DNA of 64,000 nt from Blautia caecimuris (GTDB lineage Bacteria; Bacillota; Clostridia; Lachnospirales; Lachnospiraceae), in contig NZ_JANJZT010000023.1 of NCBI RefSeq assembly GCF_024622975.1, positions 1-64,000 of the forward strand. The letters are read 5' to 3'. Below the pieces are notes generated by a model, which had not been told where the DNA came from, did no database searches, and saw only the letters and a list, made by a program, of their open reading frames with translations. The position numbers and the translations under genes are program-made. Below, piece after piece: positions 17,939 through 27,776 of this stretch (positions are counted from its first letter, which is position 1; the number at the start of each line of letters is the position of its first letter).

Positions 17939-19030
17939 CTACCGTTCATATACAATATAATTTCTTTTTTTCAGAAGAGCGGCGCCGCGCTTCATAGCGT
18001 CCTCCTCATAAAATTCAATTTTCAGCACGCCCTGTTCAAATTCACGGTTGTGGATAATGCCGATATTTTTGATGCTGATATTATCCATGGCAAGAATTGT
18101 AGCAATAGTGGCAATTCCGCCTGCTTCATCCACAATATCAAGATAAAGAACATATGCTTTGGTGATCAGTCCGCAGGAGGTTACGTCAATAGAATCACGG
18201 TAATCTCTGGAAGCGGCAAAAAGCTGATAAAGCTGGTCCGCATCTTTGTTGTCAACAGAGCAGCGGATCTGGATCAGCATGCGAATATATTCGTCCAGAA
18301 CAGTGGAAATATTTTTTGTGTTTTCCAGGCAGATCTGCTGCCACATGACAGGAGAGGAGGAGGCAATGCGGGTAATATCCCGGAAACCGCCTGCCGCAAT
18401 GGTTTTCATATATTCTGCATCGTTGTCAAGGGAGCTGATCAGATTTACCAGAGAGGAGGCAATGATATGGGGAAGGTGGCTGACACCTGCCGTGATAAAA
18501 TCATGCTCTTCTGCAGTGAGGACCATGGGTATTGCCCCCAGTGAATCTACAAGCTCTGAAAATTCAGTTAATTTATTTAAAGAAACCTGTCCTCCCGGTG
18601 TCAGGATATAGTAGGCGTTTTCCAGAAGATGATCGGAAGAGTTGGAAAAGCCTGACCGTTCGGAACCTGCCATGGGATGGCCGCCGATAAAGCAGTGATC
18701 CATTTCCAGCTTTTCTACAGCTTCATGGATCGGTCCTTTTACACTTCCGGCATCTGTGATGATGCAGCTGTCGGAAATGACAGTTTTCAGGTATTTCAGA
18801 TATTCTATGTTATATTCAACAGGGGCGCACAGAAAAACATAGTCGCAGATTTTATAACGTTCGTCTTCCTTTTCCAGTACACCGTCAATAACACCGCTGT
18901 TTAAAGCGGCGGCAAGAGTTTCTTTATGTCTGGCGTATGCCAGGATATGGTAATCCGGATGAAATTTGCGGATTGCTTTTGCAATAGAGCCTCCGATCAG
19001 TCCAAGGCCGATAAAACCAATGGTTTTCAT
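17939..19030 (-). CDS. tyrA: Prephenate dehydrogenase with C-terminal ACT domain
   Basis: NAD-dependent oxidative decarboxylation of prephenate in tyrosine synthesis. Of 363 residues, the N-terminal Rossmann motif is GFIGLGLIGGSIAKA. The catalytic prephenate region includes GGHPMAGSERSG (about 116-127) and SHLPHIIASSL. Residues about 290-363 form an ACT regulatory domain (VDEAGGIATIATILAMDNISI), consistent with tyrosine feedback control. First gene of the tyrA-aroA operon. Confidence 0.95.
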   Translation of the reverse strand: MKTIGFIGLGLIGGSIAKAIRKFHPDYHILAYARHKETLAAALNSGVIDGVLEKEDERYKICDYVFLCAPVEYNIEYLKYLKTVISDSCIITDAGSVKGPIHEAVEKLEMDHCFIGGHPMAGSERSGFSNSSDHLLENAYYILTPGGQVSLNKLTEFSELVDSLGAIPMVLTAEEHDFITAGVSHLPHIIASSLVNLISSLDNDAEYMKTIAAGGFRDITRIASSSPVMWQQICLENTKNISTVLDEYIRMLIQIRCSVDNKDADQLYQLFAASRDYRDSIDVTSCGLITKAYVLYLDIVDEAGGIATIATILAMDNISIKNIGIIHNREFEQGVLKIEFYEEDAMKRGAALLKKRNYIVYER

Positions 19031-19175
19031 ATGTTCAGGTATCCTTTCCCATGAAAAATATATTCATATTTTAAAAGATAAGGAGAAAAAAGTCAAATAC
19101 TGTAGAGAAAAGTAAAAATTCGTGAAATTTTCACATTATTTCCGTAAAAAAAGTTGTTAAAATTATATAAAATAC

Positions 19176-19204
19176 TTGAAAAAGCTGAGAAATTTTAGTA
19201 AAAT
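19176..19204 (+). promoter_or_regulatory. Sigma-A promoter of the EF-G-like gene
   Basis: TTGAAA (19176-19181), 17-base spacer, TAAAAT (19199-19204), 35 bases before the start codon. Confidence 0.7.
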
Positions 19205-19238
19205 ATGAACATATCAGACAAACAGGGAGGTATTACAT

Positions 19239-21332
19239 ATGGACGTTTATAGAACTGACCGAATCAGAAATGTAGTCCTATTAGGTCACGGGGGCTCCGG
19301 CAAAACTACACTGGCAGAGGCAATGGCATATCTTGCGGGAATGACAAGCCGCCTGGGAAGAGTTGAGGATGGAAATACAGTCAGTGATTTTGATAAAGAG
19401 GAGATTAAGAGACACTTTTCTATTTCTGCATCATTGATTCCTGTTCCGTGGGATAAGGTGAAAATCAATGTTCTTGACACTCCTGGATATTTTGATTTTG
19501 TGGGAGAGGTAGAAGAAGCAGTCAGCGCAGCAGATGCAGCCATCATTGTTGTTTCCGGCAAGGCGGGGGTTCAGGTGGGAACACAGAAAGCATGGAATCT
19601 CTGTGAGAAATACAAGCTTCCGCGTATGCTCTTTGTAACAGATATGGATATGGATGATGTCAGCTATCGTAAGGTCGTGGAAGAGCTGACAGAGCTTTAC
19701 GGCAAAAAGATCGCGCCTCTTCATTTCCCGATCCGTGAAGACGGAAAGTTTGTGGGCTATGTAAATGTTGTAAAACAGGCCGGAAGAAAATATATCGACC
19801 GAGGCGGCAAGCAGGAATGTGAGATTCCGGAATATCTGAATGAATATCTGGAAAAATATCATGACATTCTTATGGAATCTGTGGCAGAGACAAGCGAAGA
19901 ATTTATGGATCGTTATTTTGAGGGCGATGAGTTCTCTGTAACAGAGGTTTCTGCAGCTCTTGCAACAAATGTACAGGACGGAAGCATTGTTCCGGTATGC
20001 ATGGGCGCTCCCGTAAGCTTAAGAGGCGTATCCAACCTTCTGGATGATATCTGCGGATATTTCCCAAGCCCGGATAAACGTTCCTGCAACGGAATTTCCC
20101 AGAAGACAAATGAGATCTTTGAGGCAAATTATGATTTTGCCAAAGCGAAATCCGCATATGTATGGAAAACCATTGTTGACCCGTTTATCGGCAAATATTC
20201 CTTTATCAAGGTTGCTTCCGGTGTTATCAAATCCGATGATACACTTCTCAATGTAGAAAAAGGAGAGGAAGAGCGCCTGAATAAGCTGTATGTTCTGGAA
20301 GGCTCCAAGCCTTATGAGGTTCCGGAACTTCATGCAGGTGACATCGGTGCCATTGCCAAGCTGAACAGCGTACAGACAGGCGACAGCCTTGCTACCAAGA
20401 CTGCACCGGTTCTTTATCCGAAGGCTGTGATCTCTACTCCTTATACCTGCAAGAGATATAAAGCAGTTAAGAAGGGCGATGAGGATAAAATTTCTCAGGC
20501 TCTTGCAAAAATGACAAGTGAGGATAAGACTCTCCGTGCAGAAAATGATTCTGCCAACAGACAGACACTTCTTTACGGTATGGGCGATCAGCATCTTGAT
20601 ATTATTGTAAATAAACTGAAAGACCGTTATAAGGTTGACATTGAGCTTTCCAAACCAAAGGTTCCGTTCCGTGAGACGATCCGCAAGAATTCTGATGTGG
20701 AAGGAAAGCACAAAAAACAGTCCGGCGGACACGGACAGTATGGTCATGTTAAAATGCGTTTTGCACCTTCCGGTGATCTGGAAACACCATATGAGTTCGA
20801 GCAGGTAGTTGTAGGCGGAGCTGTTCCGAAGAACTACTTCCCGGCAGTGGAAAAAGGACTTCAGGAATGTGTTCTGAAAGGACCTCTTGCTTCCTATCCG
20901 GTTGTTGGTGTGAAAGCAACTCTTTATGACGGTTCCTATCATCCGGTTGACTCTTCAGAGATGGCATTTAAGATGGCTACGATCCTTGCGTTTAAGAAAG
21001 GATTTATGGATGCTTCTCCGGTTCTTCTTGAGCCCATCGTCAGCATGAAGGTAACGGTTCCGGATAAATACACCGGAGACGTTATGGGCGATCTGAACAA
21101 GCGCCGCGGCCGTGTTCTGGGAATGAATCCGGATCATGATGGAAATACTGTAATTGAGGCAGATATCCCAATGCTTGAGATTTACGGATATTCCACAGAT
21201 CTTCGTTCCATGACAGGCGGAAGCGGAGACTTCTCCTATGAATTTGCCCGCTATGAGCAGGCTCCGGCAGATATCCAGAAAAAGGAGATCGAGGCAAGAG
21301 CAGCCAAAGATGACGGAGCAGAGGATAAATAA
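19239..21332 (+). CDS. EF-G-like translation factor GTPase (EF-G paralogue)
   Basis: Ribosome-associated GTPase of 697 residues with the five-domain EF-G layout. It has a P-loop GHGGSGKTT (16-24), DTPGY at about 80, domain II, and domains III-V ending in the typical EF-G-C region (MTGGSGDFSYEFARYEQAP). The canonical EF-G P-loop is GHIDAGKT and the G4 motif is NKxD. Here these are GHGGSGKT and TDMD (134-137). This identifies the FusA2-like paralogue group rather than the housekeeping fusA, which would sit with rpsL/rpsG/tuf. The cellular role of this group is unsettled. A good promoter and an AGGGAGG ribosome site precede it. Confidence 0.9.
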   Translation: MDVYRTDRIRNVVLLGHGGSGKTTLAEAMAYLAGMTSRLGRVEDGNTVSDFDKEEIKRHFSISASLIPVPWDKVKINVLDTPGYFDFVGEVEEAVSAADAAIIVVSGKAGVQVGTQKAWNLCEKYKLPRMLFVTDMDMDDVSYRKVVEELTELYGKKIAPLHFPIREDGKFVGYVNVVKQAGRKYIDRGGKQECEIPEYLNEYLEKYHDILMESVAETSEEFMDRYFEGDEFSVTEVSAALATNVQDGSIVPVCMGAPVSLRGVSNLLDDICGYFPSPDKRSCNGISQKTNEIFEANYDFAKAKSAYVWKTIVDPFIGKYSFIKVASGVIKSDDTLLNVEKGEEERLNKLYVLEGSKPYEVPELHAGDIGAIAKLNSVQTGDSLATKTAPVLYPKAVISTPYTCKRYKAVKKGDEDKISQALAKMTSEDKTLRAENDSANRQTLLYGMGDQHLDIIVNKLKDRYKVDIELSKPKVPFRETIRKNSDVEGKHKKQSGGHGQYGHVKMRFAPSGDLETPYEFEQVVVGGAVPKNYFPAVEKGLQECVLKGPLASYPVVGVKATLYDGSYHPVDSSEMAFKMATILAFKKGFMDASPVLLEPIVSMKVTVPDKYTGDVMGDLNKRRGRVLGMNPDHDGNTVIEADIPMLEIYGYSTDLRSMTGGSGDFSYEFARYEQAPADIQKKEIEARAAKDDGAEDK

Positions 21333-21370
21333 AAAATAATTCCATGTCAGATGATGGGGAGAGATATTTT

Positions 21371-21400
21371 AAGGCACAGGATTAGGTCCTGTGCCTTGAT
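21371..21400 (+). terminator. Hairpin after the EF-G-like gene
   Basis: Perfect 11-bp stem AAGGCACAGGA / TCCTGTGCCTT with a 4-base loop. The T-tract after it is weak, so termination may be inefficient. Confidence 0.55.
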
Positions 21401-21614
21401 TATAGAGTTAAAAATTGTAAGTATTAGATACATTACGGGTTCAGCAGTTCTTCTGATAGCTGAAAGAAGGTAGCCGATAATATATTATTTCATTTCTTTT
21501 CTTTAATCAGTTGATAAATCAACTTTTTCTGATTGTCTGTTAAATAAATCCACTGAGTAAATAAATCTAATTGATCCCTATTCAATTGAACAGTAAAATT
21601 ATTATCTGAAAAGG

Positions 21615-22808
21615 TTACTTTAATAAGCTTAAAAGAGAGCTTCCAATAGTTCCTTCCGGCATTTTTACTCCGAAATTAACTGCTATAGTTGCGCCTACCA
21701 CCGCAAAGGTTTCCTGTTCCGGAATTTCAGCCCCGCCTTTCATAGAGGGAGAGTAAGCCAGGAAGGGAACCTTTTCACGGGTATGGTCTGTTCCTGTGTA
21801 GGTGGGATCGTTGCCGTGATCTGCTGTGATGATCAGAAGATCGTCCTTTTTCATTAAATCCAGAAGCCTGCCAAGGTTTACGTCAAATTTCTCAATTTCC
21901 CGGGCATAGCCTTCGGGATCTCTTCTGTGTCCCCAGAGAGCATCAAAATCCACCAGGTTCACGAAGCAGAGACCGTGGAAATCTGTCTGAGCAATTTCAA
22001 GGGTCTGTTCCATACCGTGTACAGAACTTTTTGACTTGTGGGAGTCAGTGATTCCCTGACCGTCAAAAATATCCCTGATTTTTCCTACCGAGATCACATC
22101 CAGTCCGGAGGCCTTCAGCGCATCCAAAGCTGTTTTGCCAAAGGGCTTCAGCGCATAGTCGTGGCGGTTGCTGGTACGCTTAAATTCACCTTTCTTTTTG
22201 CCCGTATAGGGGCGGGCAATGACCCGACCTACCCGCCATTCTTCCTTCATAGTCAGTTCTCTGGCGATCTCACAGCAGCGATACAGCTCATCAAGACCAA
22301 AGGTTTCTTCATTTCCGCAGATCTGCATAACGGAATCCGCAGAAGTGTAAACGATCATATGACCTGTGGCAATTTCTTCTTCTGCAAGTTCATCCAGGAT
22401 CTCAGTTCCGCTGGCGCTTTTATTCCCGATGACTGTGCGGCCAGTTCGTTTTTCAAGTTCCCTGATAAGCTCCGGAGGAAAGCCGGTTTCTGTGAAGGTT
22501 TTGAAAGGTCTGGTGACTTCCAGCCCCATCATTTCCCAGTGCCCGGTCATGGTGTCCTTGCCGTTGCTTTTTTCACAGAGCTTTCCGTAGTAAGCCAGAG
22601 GGGCAGAGGCAGGAGGAACCTGCTTCAAAGGGGTAATGTTTGCAAGACCCAGCTTCTGCAAAGTGGGAATATGGAAGGAGTCTGCAGTCTGAGAAATATG
22701 TCCCAGAGTATTTACACCCACATCTCCGAAAGCCGGGGAATCCGGCATGGCTCCAACTCCCAGAGAATCCGCAACAATCACAAAAATACGTCTGAATTTT
22801 TCCATCAT
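21615..22808 (-). CDS. deoB: Phosphopentomutase
   Basis: Manganese enzyme of the alkaline phosphatase superfamily that interconverts (deoxy)ribose-1- and -5-phosphate in nucleoside salvage. The 397-residue length is standard. Metal-site motifs are [13 protein letters not shown] at the N-terminus and [18 protein letters not shown] near residue 335, with the phospho-accepting threonine region [13 protein letters not shown] at about 85. GAGGTAA precedes ATG 22808. It stands alone here, without deoC or deoD nearby. Confidence 0.95.
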   Translation of the reverse strand: MMEKFRRIFVIVADSLGVGAMPDSPAFGDVGVNTLGHISQTADSFHIPTLQKLGLANITPLKQVPPASAPLAYYGKLCEKSNGKDTMTGHWEMMGLEVTRPFKTFTETGFPPELIRELEKRTGRTVIGNKSASGTEILDELAEEEIATGHMIVYTSADSVMQICGNEETFGLDELYRCCEIARELTMKEEWRVGRVIARPYTGKKKGEFKRTSNRHDYALKPFGKTALDALKASGLDVISVGKIRDIFDGQGITDSHKSKSSVHGMEQTLEIAQTDFHGLCFVNLVDFDALWGHRRDPEGYAREIEKFDVNLGRLLDLMKKDDLLIITADHGNDPTYTGTDHTREKVPFLAYSPSMKGGAEIPEQETFAVVGATIAVNFGVKMPEGTIGSSLLSLLK

Positions 22809-22920
22809 CCATTTACCTCATTTGATAAAAATAAAATAGACTTTTAACGTTTCAAACATCTGTACTATAGTTAGTATAATCCTGTTTTTGGGGTTTGCCA
22901 AGGGATTGTCAGTAAAATAA

Positions 22921-23060
22921 CTGTAAATGAGCAAATTTAAACAGATGTACAAAAGCCTTTCTGGTTTGTCTTTGCAAGATGTATATAGAGAGTTTAATGT
23001 TTTTTATGTCCGCACATTACGGGTTTTATAATACTTAATCTGGCATTTGTCCGTTTACAG
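22921..23060 (-). mobile_element. MITE copy 3, diverged, opposite orientation (140 bp)
   Basis: It begins CTGTAAATGAGCAAATTT and ends CCGTTTACAG. Read on the minus strand, its internal blocks (TTTGTCTTT, AAGATG, TTTATGTC, TTACGG) line up with the 16444 and 54379 copies. No target duplication is recognisable, so it is an older insertion. It sits between deoB and the XRE gene. Confidence 0.75.
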
Positions 23061-23177
23061 CGTGTTATCAGTTTTATGACAGGTTTCCTGCAGGTTGATT
23101 TTTTTAACAAAGATTAATTGATACTCCATTGTTTTCCGGTTGGTGATTTTTTATAATACAGTCAGGAGGTGGAGCTG

Positions 23178-23315
23178 ATGAAGGAAATCAGGCTTGGCCG
23201 TGTTCTGGTGGGAAACCGTCATAAACGTGGGATTACCCAGGATGAACTGGCTGCATATTTAGGAGTATCCAAAGCTGCTGTTTCCAAATGGGAAACCGGA
23301 GTTTCCCATAGTTAA
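23178..23315 (+). pseudogene. XRE-family regulator, 5' fragment cut by the integrated element
   Basis: It encodes 45 residues: a nearly complete Cro/CI helix-turn-helix (RGITQDELAAYLGVSKAAVSKWETG) that runs into foreign sequence after GGGAAAC at 23296 and stops at 23315. The missing remainder starts at 42110 (ETGMTYPDITLLPQLAAYF) in the correct frame. The intact gene would have an N-terminal HTH and an alpha-helical repeat-like C-terminus. It would probably regulate the ABC exporter downstream. AGGAGGTGG is its ribosome site. Confidence 0.9.
23288..23309. other. Left attachment site (attL) of the mobilizable element
   Basis: The shared core GGGAAAC is at 23290-23296. Host sequence lies to the left and element sequence starts at about 23297. 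Host and element halves together make a palindrome with 9-base arms ATGGGAAAC and GTTTCCCAT around CGGA. A large serine recombinase at the other end is the likely catalyst. Confidence 0.8.
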
Positions 23316-23373
23316 AGATACCACACCAAATATGACGAACCCACGCTTATACAGAACTGCAAAAGATATAAAG

Positions 23374-23411
23374 GCTTGATGTAAGTAATAACTACTGCAT
23401 CAGGCTTTTTT
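23374..23411 (+). terminator. Terminator at the left end of the element
   Basis: GCTTGATG (23374-23381) pairs with CATCAGGC (23398-23405), followed by TTTTTTC. It may shield the cargo from host transcription entering through the XRE gene. Confidence 0.7.
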
Positions 23412-23448
23412 CTTACACTATTCCGATTTAAATATCTATAACGATGAA

Positions 23449-23477
23449 TTGAAATTTTCACATTTTCGTGATATACT
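23449..23477 (+). promoter_or_regulatory. Sigma-A promoter of the restriction-modification operon
   Basis: TTGAAA (23449-23454), 17-base spacer, TATACT (23472-23477), 34 bases before the small HTH gene. Confidence 0.75.
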
Positions 23478-23510
23478 ATCATGAGTGATTATCATGGCAA
23501 GGAGGACTAT

Positions 23511-23735
23511 ATGGCTGTAACATATAAAAAACTATTTCACTTGCTGATAGACCGGGGCATCCCGACCGCCGCATTGACGGAGAAAGCTGGATTTAGTGCT
23601 AATATTCTAACCCGACTAAGGCGTGACCAGTATGTATCTTTGGATAGTATCGAAAAGATATGTTTTGCTCTTGATTGCAAGGTGGATGATATTCTGGACT
23701 TTATTCCCGATGAAAAGGAGAAAGAAAATGGCTGA
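23511..23735 (+). CDS. Small XRE-family HTH regulator leading the hsd operon
   Basis: DNA-binding protein of 74 residues, essentially one Cro/CI-type helix-turn-helix ([46 protein letters not shown]) of the YozG-like class. It overlaps hsdM by 8 bases (ATGGCTGA), so the two are translated together. By position it probably controls the operon in the way controller proteins do for other restriction systems. That is inference. GGAGG precedes ATG 23511. An upstream ATG at 23481 has no ribosome site. Confidence 0.85.
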   Translation: MAVTYKKLFHLLIDRGIPTAALTEKAGFSANILTRLRRDQYVSLDSIEKICFALDCKVDDILDFIPDEKEKENG

Positions 23736-25290
23736 TATAAGAAAAGAACAAGAGCGTGATGAACTCCATCGGGCGATATGGGCGATTGCCGATGAACTGC
23801 GTGGAAGCGTGGACGGATGGGATTTCAAGTCCTATGTGCTGGGTATGATGTTCTATCGCTATATATCTGAAAACCTAACAAATTACATCAACGAGGGCGA
23901 GATTGAAGCCGGAGAAGTGGGCTTTGATTATGCACAGTTGTCCGATGAAGATGCTGAACAGGCTCGCGAGGACTTGGTTAAAACGAAGGGATTCTTCATT
24001 CTGCCCAGCGAGCTTTTCTGCAATGTCAGAAAGAGAGCCGCAAATGACGAAAATCTGAATATGACTTTGGAAGCTGCCTTTAACCACATTGAGGAATCAG
24101 CAAAGGGCAGCGAAAGCGAAGATAATTTTGCGGGATTGTTTGATGATATTGACGTCAACAGCAACAAGCTGGGAACCACCGTTGCAAAGCGTAATGCAAA
24201 CCTCGTGAAGCTGATCGAGGGCGTTGCAAACATGGGCTTGGGAAACTACAAGGATAATTCCATTGATGCCTTTGGCGATGCTTACGAATACCTTATGAGT
24301 ATGTACGCATCCAACGCCGGAAAAAGCGGCGGTGAGTTCTTCACTCCCCAAGAGGTTTCCGAGCTTCTGACTCGTATGGCTGTTGCTGGGAAAACAGAGG
24401 TCAACAAGGTTTATGACCCTGCTTGTGGTTCTGGTTCTCTGCTTCTGAAAGCGGCGAAAATTCTTGGCAAAGAGAATGTCCGTCAGGGATTTTACGGTCA
24501 GGAAATCAACCTGACTACATACAACCTTTGCCGCATCAATATGTTCCTGCATGACATTGATTTTGACAAGTTTGACATTGCCCACGAAGATACTTTGTTG
24601 TCTCCGCAGCATTGGGACGATGAACCGTTTGAGGTTATTGTTTCAAATCCCCCTTACTCTATTAAGTGGGAGGGCGATGACAATCCTGTTTTGATAAATG
24701 ACCCTCGTTTCTCTCCTGCCGGGGTGCTTGCACCGAAGTCAAAAGCTGACCTTGCCTTTATCATGCACTCTCTGGCATGGCTTGCCACCAACGGAACTGC
24801 GGCGATTGTCTGCTTCCCCGGCATCATGTACCGTGGCGGAGCTGAGAAGAAGATCCGCCAGTATCTGATTGACAACAACTTCATTGACTGCGTGATCCAG
24901 CTGCCCAGCAATCTGTTCTATGGCACATCCATCGCCACCTGCATCATGGTGCTGAAAAAGAACAAGCGGGACAACCAGACCCTGTTCATCGATGCCTCCA
25001 AGGAGTTTGTAAAGGTCACCAATAACAATAAGCTGACCGAGGAAAACATCCGCAAAATTGTGGATGCCTTTGCATCCCGGGAGAATACGGATTACTTTGC
25101 CCGTTGTGTGCCTTTTGAAGAAATCAAGGAGCAGGACTATAACCTGTCTGTCAGCACCTATGTGGAAGCCGAGGACACCCGGGAAGTGATTGACATTCGG
25201 AAACTCAACGCCGAAATTGAGCAAATCGTCGCCCGGGAGCAGAAGCTGCGAGAAGAGATTGATCGGATTATTGGGGAGATTGAGGGATGA
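23728..25290 (+). CDS. hsdM: Type I restriction-modification DNA methyltransferase subunit M
   Basis: N6-adenine methyltransferase subunit; two M plus one S form the modification enzyme. The 520-residue protein has an N-terminal helical domain ([17 protein letters not shown]). Its S-adenosylmethionine site is [11 protein letters not shown] (230-240) and its catalytic motif is NPPY (307-310). The [10 protein letters not shown] segment before motif I is typical of EcoR124I-type HsdM. It overlaps the preceding HTH gene by 8 bases and the following gene by 4, so it sits in a tightly coupled operon. Complete and apparently functional. Confidence 0.96.
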   Translation: MADIRKEQERDELHRAIWAIADELRGSVDGWDFKSYVLGMMFYRYISENLTNYINEGEIEAGEVGFDYAQLSDEDAEQAREDLVKTKGFFILPSELFCNVRKRAANDENLNMTLEAAFNHIEESAKGSESEDNFAGLFDDIDVNSNKLGTTVAKRNANLVKLIEGVANMGLGNYKDNSIDAFGDAYEYLMSMYASNAGKSGGEFFTPQEVSELLTRMAVAGKTEVNKVYDPACGSGSLLLKAAKILGKENVRQGFYGQEINLTTYNLCRINMFLHDIDFDKFDIAHEDTLLSPQHWDDEPFEVIVSNPPYSIKWEGDDNPVLINDPRFSPAGVLAPKSKADLAFIMHSLAWLATNGTAAIVCFPGIMYRGGAEKKIRQYLIDNNFIDCVIQLPSNLFYGTSIATCIMVLKKNKRDNQTLFIDASKEFVKVTNNNKLTEENIRKIVDAFASRENTDYFARCVPFEEIKEQDYNLSVSTYVEAEDTREVIDIRKLNAEIEQIVAREQKLREEIDRIIGEIEG

Positions 25291-25939
25291 GTTATTCAGA
25301 AATAATCAGCATTTTCATTTCTGTAGTCTCAATAATTATTGCATTGGCTGCTCTGTTTCAAACAAACAGGCAGATTGCATTGAGCAACAAACAACAATTA
25401 TTTGATCGGCGGCTATCCCGCTATCTTGAGTTTAATATGATCTACTCTTTATATGATACAAATAAGCTGTATCTTAAAGACGAGACAACCTTTTACCACA
25501 CAAATGACCTGATATTTTTGTGGCTGACCAACTGCGTTGATTTAGAAGAAATGATGCTTGCGGTTTCTAATCCTTTGCACCAGAAAGAACAGAAGATCCT
25601 GCTTACAAAATATGAGCGGTTAAAAAACGCCGCAATCGAAATCGCAATGGTATATGACGGTGATGCCGCCGTGATAGCCGGAGAATTTGTCTCGTCATTT
25701 GCGGATTTGCTTAAAGCAATGTATCAGCAACAAGTGTATATTTCAAAGTTGAAAGAGCAGGAAGAAAGAGACGGAATACCACTTTATCTTGATGACTATG
25801 AAGAGAAGTGCAAGAAAATGGCTGAAAGTATCGGACTATTTGAATTACGGAATAGACTCGAACATCTGTATAGCGAGATTGCTTGCAAAAAAGTACTTGA
25901 TAAAATGAAAGACAGCTTGCGTCTAACGAAGGTGAGAAG

Positions 25940-25943
<4 letters not shown>
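25287..25943 (+). CDS. Membrane-anchored hypothetical protein between hsdM and hsdS
   Basis: Protein of 218 residues. One N-terminal membrane helix (about 4-24, [19 protein letters not shown]) is followed by a soluble, mostly alpha-helical part with charged heptad-like stretches ([21 protein letters not shown]). It shares ATGA overlaps with both hsdM and hsdS, so its expression is tied to the restriction enzyme. The layout resembles the small one-helix accessory proteins often inserted in defence operons, but I recognise no domain. Possible roles are membrane tethering or sensing. Function is unknown. Confidence 0.8.
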
Positions 25944-27189
<1,246 letters not shown>

Positions 27190-27193
<4 letters not shown>

Positions 27194-27765
27194 TTCTGCT
27201 TTGTCAATATGTTTTTGGTTTTATTTCTATTACGCTGAACATGATTTCTGAAAACCATGACAGTAAGAGAAAGCCTATCACAAGTGGCAACCGTGAAGCT
27301 GGCGAGTACCCGTACTACGGTGCATCCGGCATTGTTGATTATGTGAGTGGTTATATCTTTGATGGAGATTATCTGCTTGTTTCCGAGGATGGAAACAATT
27401 TGGTGGCACGAAGCACACCGATTGCGTTCTCTATATCGGGCAAGAATTGGGTAAATAACCATGCTCATGTTTTGGAGTTTGATTGTTATGCAACGAGAAG
27501 ATATGTCGAGTTTTACTTGAACGCTATCGACCTTTCACAATTTATTTCTGGTGGAGCACAACCGAAGCTGAACCAGAAGAACCTTAACACAATACCGATT
27601 CCGCTTCCTGCTATCAAGGAACAGGAGCGTATCGTAGGCATACTTGACCGCTTTGATACCCTCTGCAATGACATTTCTTCCGGCTTACCAGCAGAGATTG
27701 AAGCGAGGACGAAGCAATACGAATACTATCGTGATAAGCTACTGACTTTTGAGCCAGCTAAATAG
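27190..27765 (+). CDS. HsdS third target-recognition domain (phase-variable half-gene)
   Basis: Encodes about 190 residues: one recognition domain (KRKPITSGNREAGEYPYYGASGIVDYVSGYIF), then a conserved coil (KEQERIVGILDRFDTLCNDISSGLPAEIEARTKQYEYYRDKLLTF). This is half of an S subunit. It has no ribosome site at its TTG (27190). ATG 27241 is another possible start. Its frame is open through the GACA tract, so it is most simply read as the off-phase extension of hsdS. If translated alone it could act as a half-S subunit, and half-S proteins are known to dimerise in some systems. Confidence 0.85.
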
Positions 27766-27776
27766 AAAGGAGTACC

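Noticed and set aside
20019..20942. Long minus-strand open frame opposite the EF-G-like gene
   Set aside because: Antisense shadow of a highly conserved coding sequence, with no ribosome site.
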